The notes under the pieces were generated by a model. The model did not search any database, was not told the origin of the DNA, and was given only the letters and a program-made list of their open reading frames with translations. Both the position numbers and the translations under genes were made by a program. Below are positions 57,381-64,000 of a stretch of 64,000 bases of DNA, piece by piece. Origin of the DNA: Marinobacter salarius (GTDB lineage Bacteria; Pseudomonadota; Gammaproteobacteria; Pseudomonadales; Oleiphilaceae); the NCBI GenBank assembly GCA_000831005.1, contig CP007152.1, positions 4,552,533 to 4,616,532 on the forward strand. Reading direction: 5' to 3'. Within the stretch, counting starts at the first letter, position 1, and the number at the start of each line of letters is the position of its first letter.

Positions 57381-57937
57381 TCATTTAGACGCGGCGGTGT
57401 CGACTGATTCAGAATCAGTCCCACCAAATTTACGCACATAGAATTCACGCTTGCCGGGTTGAATCTGAATCTTATCGAGATCTCCTTTAGCCCAATCCAG
57501 CACCCGGTGGTCCATTATCGACCGAAACCATGAGGGAAACATTGCGGCCAGGAACATTCCGGGATATCCCGATGGTAAGGAAGGCAGGTCTTTGAAGTCG
57601 CGAAGCGATTGATAGGACCTTGTAGGATGGGCGTGATGGTCGGAATGTCGTTGCAAATGAAACAGAATCAGGTTCGACATAATATGGTTTGAGTTCCATG
57701 AGTGGTGCGGTTGTTGACGCTCATAACGTCCATCCGACATCTTCTCGCGCAGCAATCCGTAATGCTCAATGTAGTTGGCGCTGGTCAGCTGCCACCAGCC
57801 AAAGGCCATTTGAATGGGCAAAAAGATCAGCATTAACGGGCCAAAAAACGCCAGCAATCCCGCATAAAGCACAGCGGTCAAAATCATAGGCTGAAGAACT
57901 TCGTTCTCCAGGCTCCAGACACTTTTTCCACAACAAC
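57381..57937 (-). pseudogene. alkB: Alkane 1-monooxygenase AlkB, C-terminal fragment
   Basis: About 185 residues from WSLENEVLQPMILT to the stop at 57381. It has two membrane segments (LTAVLYAGLLAFFGPLMLIFLPIQMAF), NYIEHYGLLR and the third histidine box LQRHSDHHAHPTRSYQ that binds the di-iron centre. The first 200 or so residues, with the first two histidine boxes, are not in the window; an RND segment takes their place. Confidence 0.87.
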
Positions 57938-57939
57938 GG

Positions 57940-58738
57940 TGGTCAGAATGCCAACCTGGAAGAAGACGTCGTTAGGAAGCCCGCGAACCATCGCTGCAAG
58001 TACCGCCCCGAGTACGCCCAAGGGCACCGCCAGCATCACGGAAATGGGTATGGTCCAACTTTCGTAGAGCGCGGCGAGCGCCAGAAACACCACCAGTGCC
58101 GACAGCGCGTAAAGCAGGGATGCCTGGGCACCGGCCTGGCGCTCCTGATAGGACAGGCCGCTCCAGGCTCCGGCCACACCGTCCGGGAGTTGAGCGATCA
58201 AACGTTCGACCTCCGCCATGGCCTCACCGGTACTGTACCCCGGTGCCGGCTCACCCTGAATCTGGCGGGACGGAACACCGTTGAAACGCTCAAGGCGCGG
58301 TGAGCCATACTCCCAGCGTCCGTTCGTCACTTCGCTCAACGGGGTCATCTCTCCGTTAGCGGCTCGCAGATACCACGCCTCAAAATCCTCAGGCAGCATC
58401 CGGAAAGGGGCATCACCCTGAACATAGACCCGCTTGACCCGCCCCTCATGGAGAAAATCGTTAACGTATTGCGAGCCCCAGGTCACCGACAGAAGTCGAC
58501 TGATCTCGGACAACTCTATGCCAAGGGCCTGTGCCTTTTCGTGATCAATGTCCACTTTGTAGCGGGGATTGTCCGCCAAACCGTTGGGACGCACACTCGC
58601 CAGCACGGGGCTTTCGGCCGCCAACTGCAGCAATTGACCTTGCGCTGCCATGAGCGCTTCATGCCCGATGGCACCCCGATCCTGTAAGCGCAATTCAAAG
58701 CCCAGGGCCTGCCCCAATTCCGGTATCGGTGGCAAAGA
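57940..58738 (-). pseudogene. RND pump segment, tandem copy 1
   Basis: About 265 residues of an HAE1-type RND pump, from LPPIPELGQALGFELRLQDRG to FQVGILTTV. Includes the second periplasmic half (KAQALGIELSEISRLLSVTWGSQYVNDFL split by the docking loop) and the membrane segment ALVVFLALAALYESW. Its first residues continue exactly from RDGRAFAFN at 46742. It repeats the segment at 58739-59531 with a handful of differences. Confidence 0.83.
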
Positions 58739-59531
58739 CGGTGGTCAGTATGCCAACCTGAAAGAAGACGTCGTTAGGGAGGCCGCGGACCATCGCTGCA
58801 AGTACCGCCCCGAGTACGCCCAATGGCACCGCCAGCATCACGGAAATGGGTATGGTCCAACTTTCGTAGAGCGCGGCGAGCGCCAGAAACACCACCAGTG
58901 CCGACAGTGCGTAAAGCAGGGATGCCTGGGCACCGGCCTGGCGCTCCTGATAGGACAGGCCGCTCCAGGCTCCGGCCACACCGTCCGGGAGTTGAGCGAT
59001 CAAACGTTCGACCTCCGCCATGGCCTCACCGGTACTGTACCCTGGTGCCGGCTCACCCTGAATCTGGCGGGACGGAACGCCGTTGAAACGTTCCAGGCGC
59101 GGCGAGCCATACTCCCAGCGTCCGCTCGTCACTTCGCTCAACGGGGTCATTTCTCCATCAGCGGCTCGCAGGTACCACGCCTCAAAATCCTCAGGCAGCA
59201 TCCGGAAAGGGGCATCACCCTGAACATAGACTCGCTTGACCCGCCCCTCATGGAGAAAGTCGTTAACGTATTGCGAGCCCCAGGTCACCGACAGAAGCCG
59301 ACTGATCTCGGAAAGCTCTATGCCGAGGGCTTGTGCCTTTTCGTGATCAATGTCCACTTTGTAGCGGGGATTGTCCGCCAAACCGTTGGGACGCACACTC
59401 GTCAGCACGGGGCTTTCGGCCGCCAACTGCAACAATTGACCTTGCGCTGCCATGAGCGCTTCATGCCCGATGGCACCCCGATCCTGTAAGCGCAATTCAA
59501 AGCCCAGGGCCTGCCCCAATGCCGGTATCGG
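58739..59531 (-). pseudogene. RND pump segment, tandem copy 2
   Basis: Same segment as 57940-58738, in direct tandem, beginning and ending at the same codons. About 797 bp per unit and about 97% identical. Its upstream end is joined to a group II intron. Confidence 0.83.
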
Positions 59532-59850
59532 TGGCAGGGTCTCCGGCCAACAGCCGCTCGCGCAGCGTTGGCCAATGCTGTTGCAGGTGGCCCTTCAGGG
59601 CCATCACCGGCATCTGATCGACACCGGCGGCACCCTTATTGGATACCACCCGCTGATACGCACGCATCAGGTTCGGGCGCTCAAGCACCTGTTCCATCAG
59701 CGTGTTCGGCTCCGCGTTCGTCCACGAGTGAGCCCCCGCGTCTGCCTCGACACGGACTTCAGTCTCTGCCGGATACCGTCCAGCGCCTTCCTGAATGCCC
59801 TGCCCCATCCGGGTCGCTTCTGTCTTCATAAGCACACTACGAGAACTCAT
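59532..59850 (-). pseudogene. ltrA: Group II intron reverse transcriptase, N-terminal part
   Basis: About 105 residues: MEQVLERPNLMRAYQRVVSNKGAAGVDQM is the RT0/RT1 region of intron maturases, then LQQHWPTLRERLLAGD, where it is cut. The following residues (YHPQPVRRVSIPKPQGG) are at the last bases of the window, on the same strand. Confidence 0.82.
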
Positions 59851-60294
59851 CGCCTACTAACGGCCAACCATGTTCGGCCCTTCCGTACGCGGTGACGCAC
59901 CTACTATGGCCTCGGCTGAGTTCTGGCTCCCCATCCCCACCTCTCGCGAAGTGAGTAGCACAGCGGCAGAGAACCAGACTTCCCAGGGTAAGACGCGTGA
60001 CCTTCACACTTATGCCCGCCGCATTTACGTCCACACCTTCCGTGCAAGTACAGGGCTTTGACGATAGTTGACGCCTTACCCGGTGTGACCGCCTCATATG
60101 CGATTTCTGTTCGTCAGGCCAGTGCTTTGCCTGCGGCTTCCTTCAGATTCCATCTCACGATGGACACCCTTGCCGTCCGGCTAGTGGTTCCCCTTGCCGG
60201 GTCCACAGGGGACTTGCACCCCCAAGTCATCCGGCCAGCACCACCTGTACCGGAACAGCGCCCGTCAAGGCGCTACGCGCCATGCCTGGCGCAC
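59532..60294 (-). mobile_element. Group II intron, 5' part
   Basis: The 5' end GTGCGCC lies at 60294-60288, followed by about 440 bp of structured non-coding RNA sequence (domains I-III; for example GACTTGGGGGTGCAAGTCCCC-type pairing near 60220) and the start of the reverse transcriptase. The 5' exon is an xdhB fragment in antisense. Confidence 0.75.
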
Positions 60295-60970
60295 AACCCC
60301 ACCACGACAGCGCCTGGAAGCACGTCAGTGGCCAGGCCCGCTATATCGACGACCTGCCCATGCCGGAGGCGCTATTGCACGCCGCCGTGGGCCACAGCGA
60401 ACAGGCCCACGCCCGCATCCTGTCCATGGACCTGGAGGCCGTGCGGGCCTGTCCCGGCGTGGTGGCCGTGATCACCGCGAAGGATGTCCCCGGCCACCTG
60501 GATATCGGTCCGGTCTTCCCCGGCGACCCGGTACTGGCGGACAACATTGTGGAACACATCGGCCAGCCCATCTTTGCCGTGGCCGCAACCAGCCACGAGG
60601 CCGCCCGCAAGGCGACACGACTGGCAAAAGTGGAGTACGAACCGCTGGATGCCGTGGTCACGGTAGAACAGGCCCTGGAGAAACAGCTCTTTGTGCGCCC
60701 CAGCCACACCCAGCAACGGGGTGAGCCGGACAAGGCCCTGGCGGAAGCCCCAATCGCCTGCGGGGCGAGCAGCACGTGGGCGGCCAGGAACACTTCTATC
60801 TGGAAGGCCAGGCCTGCCTGGTGGAGCCCACCGAAGACGGCGGCATGTTCGTGCACACCTCCAGCCAGCACCCCTCGGAGGTGCAGAAACTGGTGGCGGA
60901 AGTACTGGGCCTGCCCATCCACGAAGTGCAGGCGGAGGTGCGTCGCATGGGCGGTGGCTTCGGCGGCAAG
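60295..60970 (+). pseudogene. xdhB: Xanthine dehydrogenase molybdenum subunit, N-terminal fragment, frameshifted
   Basis: About 225 residues: DSAWKHVSGQARYIDDLP, GVVAVITAKDVPGHLDIGP, VEYEPLDAVVTVEQAL, then, after loss of one C near 60751, RLRGEQHVGGQEHFYLEGQ and VRRMGGGFGGKE, the start of the molybdopterin-binding region. Purine catabolism. The first dozen residues are missing at the intron and the C-terminal two thirds at the hlyD junction. Confidence 0.83.
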
Positions 60971-60971
60971 G

Positions 60972-61527
60972 AGCGCAGGCGGCGGCCGCGCAAGCCGCCA
61001 TAGGGCGGGCCAAGTCGGATGTCATTGCCGCGGAGGCCTCGGTGGAAGCGGCGCGGGCTACCCTCCAGCGCATTCAGGCGGATATCGACGACAGCGTGCT
61101 GAAATCGCCGCGTGATGGGCGCGTCCAGTACCGCGTCGCTCAGCCCGGCGAAGTCCTCTCCCCGGGCGGCGTGGTGCTGAACATGGTCGATCTCACCGAT
61201 GTGTACATGACCTTCTTCCTGCCGACGGAACAGGCCGGGCGGGTCGAGCTCGGGGCCGAGGCGCGGCTCGTGCTCGACGCCGCCCCACAATACGTGGTCC
61301 CGACCGAAATCTCCTTCGTGGCGGACGTCGCGCAGTTCACGCCCAAGGCGGTGGAGACGCAAGAAGAGCGCCAGAAGCTGATGTTCCGCATCAAGGCGCG
61401 GATCGCCCCGGATCTGCTCAGAGAGCACCTCCTCCAGGTCAAGACCGGCCTGCCGGGCATGGCCTATGTGCGGCTCGACCCGCGGATGGATTGGCCGCCT
61501 GAACTGCAGACGAGACTGCCGCAATGA
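60972..61527 (+). pseudogene. HlyD-type membrane fusion protein, C-terminal part
   Basis: About 184 residues: coiled hairpin AKSDVIAAEASVEAARATLQRI, lipoyl-like half SVLKSPRDGRVQYRVAQPGEVL and beta-barrel VYMTFFLPTEQAGRVELG. Periplasmic adaptor of the YhiI type that works with the RbbA-like ABC protein whose start codon overlaps its stop (ATGA). The N-terminus is lost at the xdhB junction. Confidence 0.82.
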
Positions 61528-61626
61528 GCCGGGAGGCACATGAACAGATCGAGGATGACGGGGGGGCTGACGTGCTGGTTGCCCGCCTGCGGGATGTGTC
61601 CCTGCGCTACGGCAAGGCGTGTGCGC
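61524..61626 (+). pseudogene. RbbA-type ABC transporter, first 34 codons
   Basis: Starts at ATG 61524 overlapping the hlyD stop. VLVARLRDVSLRYGKACALDE is the start of an ABC domain before the Walker A. At 61626 the sequence turns into the end of a group II intron. Probably the front of the protein whose rear lies at 43764-45290. Confidence 0.72.
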
Positions 61627-62205
61627 TCGACGAGGCAGCAGCAAAAGATCCGGCGAACGGGTGATGGCCAGTATTACCCACTTCCTGGAAACGCGCTTGC
61701 GCCTGAAGGTGAATACGGTGAAAAGCGCCGTGGACCGCCCCTGGCGTCGGAGCTTTCTGGGTTACAGCGTGAGCTGGCATAAACGTCAGGTCCGGTTGAG
61801 AGTCGCGCCCAAAAGCCTGAAGCCTTCATGGCCAAGCTTCGCCCCCTGCTGAAACGGTCACGGGGACAGTCGTTGACGACCACCATCCGGAACCTGAACC
61901 CGGTGCTGAGAGGCTGGGCAAATTACTATCGCCTGACCGCCTCGAAGCGTTCGGTCGAAGCCCTGGATGGCTGGATAAGACGGCGGCTTCGCCTGATCCT
62001 GTGGCAGCAGTGGAAGCGGGCCCGCAACCTGGTACGGCTAGGCTTGACTGAGATAAGGGCTTGGAGGAGCGCGACCAATGGTCGTGGACCCTGGTGGAAC
62101 AGTGGCGCGACTCATATGAACGCGGCCCTGCCTAAGAGGGTATTCGACCGTCTGTCTCTGGTAAGCTTGCTGGATACGATGACTCGGCTTCAGAGCCGAC
62201 CATGA
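61627..62205 (+). pseudogene. ltrA: Group II intron maturase, C-terminal part, frameshifted
   Basis: SSKRSGERVMASITHFLETRLRLKVN (in part) is RT7, and FLGYSVSWHKRQVRL, TIRNLNPVLRGWANYYRLT and RRRLRLILWQQWKRARN are the maturase (X) domain. A shift near 61825 splits it. The preceding part, ending CRYADDCNIYV, is at 63496 on the other strand. Confidence 0.83.
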
Positions 62206-62278
62206 ACCGCCGTGGTACGGAACCGTATGCCCGGTGGTGTGAGAGGACGGGGGAGGTAACTCCCCCTCCTACTCGATT
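61627..62278 (+). mobile_element. Group II intron, 3' part
   Basis: Maturase end followed by domains V and VI (GAACCGCCGTGGTACGGAACC and a GGGGGAGGTAACTCCCCC hairpin at 62249-62267). The intron ends at about 62278. The 3' exon is the antisense strand of alkK. Confidence 0.8.
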
Positions 62279-62893
62279 ACCAAACTTTGTCCATCCAGGC
62301 CGGGACCAGGCAACACCAGTTTGGCTCCAACCATCGCCGTAATGTAGGGTACCCCCCACGCATTTACGTGAAACATAGGAACAACCGGCATCACCACGTC
62401 CCGTGCCGATAAATTCAGTGCGTCAGGTTGAGCAGCTACCAGCGCGTGCAGAACGGTGGAGCGGTGTGAATAGAGCACCCCTTTGGGATTTCCAGTGGTG
62501 CCCGATGTATAGCAGAGGCTTGAAGCCTGGTTTTCGGCGATTTCAGGCCAATTCGCGTTAGGCGTTCCTCGCTGGAGAAACTCTTCATAAAACAACAATC
62601 CTGGAAATTGCGCTGCAATTTCTTCGTCCGGTTCGGACATCAATACAAATTCCTCAACCGTCTCCAGTCGGTCACGGATATTTGAAACAATCGAAAGGAA
62701 CGTTTTGTCAAAGAATATGGCTTTGTCTTGAGCATTGTTGATAACGTAAACGAGTTGTTCTGGAAACAGTCGCGGGTTAATGGTGTGACACACCATCCCG
62801 CCACCAGAGATGCCAAGATAACATTCCAGGTGCCCCACGTTATTCCAACAAATGGTCGCGCACCGATCCCCCTGGACATAGCCTGCCGTTCGA
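62279..62893 (-). pseudogene. alkK: alkK middle fragment
   Basis: About 205 residues of the acyl-CoA synthetase: LRTAGYVQGDRCATICWNN, HTINPRLFPEQLVYVINN, the AMP-binding motif CYTSGTTGNPKGVLYSH and PMFHVNAWGVPYITAMVG, ending GPGLDGQSLV. It takes up where the N-terminal fragments stop (RQLAS) and leaves off where the 3' fragment at 40538 begins (KLIDSES). It is flanked by the end of a group II intron and a catechol dioxygenase fragment. Confidence 0.87.
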
Positions 62894-63485
62894 AGCGCGA
62901 CCAGGGCCGCGTGTATCTGAAGGCCTGGTCCGAAGTGGACAAGTTTTCCGTGGTTCTGCGCGAAGCGGACGAGCCGGGTTGTGATTTCATGGCCTTCAAG
63001 GTGCTTAACGAAGAGGTCTTGGTCCAGCTTGAAAAAGACCTGGTGGATTACGGCGTTGAAGTTGAGCAGGTACCGGCAGAGGAGTTGAAGGATTGCGGTC
63101 GTCGTGTTCGCTTCACGGTGCCTTCCGGTCACGCCTTCGAGCTGTTTGCCGATAAGCTCTATACCGGCAAGTGGGGCCTTGCCAGCGTTAACCCTGAGGC
63201 CTGGCCGCGTGGTCTGCGCGGCATGAAAGCCGTTCGCTTTGACCACTGCCTGTTTTACGGTCCTGAGCTGGCGGCGACTTACGACATTTTTGTCAATATC
63301 CTCGGCTTTGACCTGGCTGAGCAAGTATTGGATCCGGAAGGCACTCGGGTGGCGCAGTTCCTGACAGTGTCCATGAAGGAGCACGACGTGGCGTTTATCC
63401 ACCATGAGGAAAAGGGCAAGTTCCACCACGCCTCTTTCTACCTGGAAAGCTGGGAAGGCGTCCTGCGGGCAGCCGACCTGATACG
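62894..63485 (+). pseudogene. Catechol 2,3-dioxygenase, both ends missing
   Basis: About 197 residues of an extradiol (meta-cleavage) dioxygenase from DQGRVYLKAWSEVDKFSVVLREAD to ESWEGVLRAADLI. The first Fe(II) ligand is in FDHCLFYGPELAATYDIF and the second in KGKFHHASFYLESW; the third (a Glu near the C-terminus) is beyond the break. Resembles XylE/DmpB. The N-terminal about 40 and C-terminal about 65 residues are not in the window. Confidence 0.87.
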
Positions 63486-64000
63486 TAAATGTTGCAGTCG
63501 TCCGCATAGCGGCAGAACCGGTGTCCCCGCCGCTCCAGCTCCCGATCCAGTTCGGTCAGGAGCACGTTAGAGAGCAAGGGCGACAGGGGGCCGCCTTGCG
63601 GCGTGCCTTCCCGTCTCGGGCTGACCAGTCCTCCTTCGAGCATGCCGGCTTGCAGGTAACGCCGGATCAGGGTGAGTATCCGCCGGTCGGCTATGCGACA
63701 AGCCAGCAGGCTCATCAGCACATCGTGGTTGACCCGGTCAAAGAACTGGGCCAGATCCAGATCGACCACCCAGCGGTGGCCGTCGTTGATGTGTTGCTGC
63801 ATCGCCTTGACCGCCTGGTGGGCACTTCGACCGGGGCGGAACCCATAGCTGTGATCCGAGAAGGTCGGTTCCAGCGTCGGGCTCAGCACCTGGTGAAGGG
63901 CTTGTTGGATCAGGCGGTCCTGCACCGTTGGGATACCCAGTGTCCGCTCCCCGCCTTGCGGCTTGGGGATACTGACCCGGCGGACCGGTTGAGGATGGTA
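63486..64000 (-). pseudogene. ltrA: Group II intron reverse transcriptase, middle part, runs to the window end
   Basis: About 170 residues: VRRVSIPKPQGGERTLGIPTVQDRLIQQA, FSDHSYGFRPGRSAHQAV, GTPQGGPLSPLLSNVLL and the catalytic YADD in CRYADDCNIYV. The last residue at the window edge is the one that follows the N-terminal piece ending at 59532, and the other end fits the piece starting at 61627. Confidence 0.85.

Noticed and set aside
61524..61626. Direct join of the ABC start to the RbbA fragment at 43764 as a fifth exact reciprocal break
   Set aside because: The first piece ends before the Walker A and the second begins just before the signature motif, so about 100 residues are missing.

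Overview
The window looks like DNA from an oil-degrading marine gammaproteobacterium, most probably Marinobacter or a close relative. The evidence is a Marinobacter-like EF-Tu fragment, GPo1-type alkane genes (alkB, alkG, alkH, alkJ, alkK), meta-cleavage aromatic genes (a catechol 2,3-dioxygenase, a 2-hydroxymuconic semialdehyde dehydrogenase, a XylS-like regulator) and a large cassette array with homogeneous attC sites. No rRNA, tRNA or CRISPR array was seen.

Layout. 1-6.3 kb is fairly ordinary chromosome: the 5' part of a secreted YD-repeat (RHS-type) protein, a small secreted protein, a ChrR-like cupin, a TetR regulator, a dienelactone hydrolase and an aldo/keto reductase. 6.3-14.3 kb holds, after a short RND fragment, two direct diverged copies of an alkG'-alkH-alkJ-alkK' block, all on the minus strand. 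14.3-20.6 kb is an integron cassette array. Its left part is read on the plus strand and its right part on the minus strand, and the two parts converge on a 460 bp segment flanked by inverted attC sites; no intI is visible. 20.6-23.2 kb is an IS21-family element. 23.2-28.35 kb is a nearly spacerless inverted repeat, each arm carrying an OprM/NodT-type outer-membrane lipoprotein, a GbsR/MarR regulator and a truncated glutathione S-transferase behind an operator-bearing promoter. 28.3-43.8 kb is mostly insertion sequences (IS1380, IS21, IS5), with a XylS-like gene, more attC sites and cassettes, and the 3' third of alkK. 43.8-48.0 kb carries fragments of an RbbA-type ABC transporter and an RND pump, then a TPM-domain gene and lemA. 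48.1-55.2 kb is six insertion sequences end to end (three IS3, IS110, IS630, IS1595). 55.2-64 kb is a patchwork of fragments: tuf, a semialdehyde dehydrogenase, alkG 5' part, alkB 3' part, a duplicated RND segment, three pieces of a group II intron, xdhB, hlyD plus ABC start, alkK middle and a catechol dioxygenase.

Two features dominate. First, several genes are cut into pieces that lie tens of kilobases apart, yet the pieces fit together at the same codon with nothing lost or repeated: alkK in three pieces, alkG in two, one RND pump in two, the intron reverse transcriptase in three. Second, many genes carry single-base frameshifts, often in short homopolymers. Both may be biology (an IS- and intron-driven scrambled accessory region) or assembly and sequencing error. 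The sequence alone cannot decide, so functional claims for the broken genes are about their ancestors.

What the intact parts imply: terminal alkane oxidation (AlkB, AlkG, AlkJ, AlkH, AlkK), outer-membrane efflux under a local regulator, and a reservoir of small membrane and secreted cassette proteins of unknown function.
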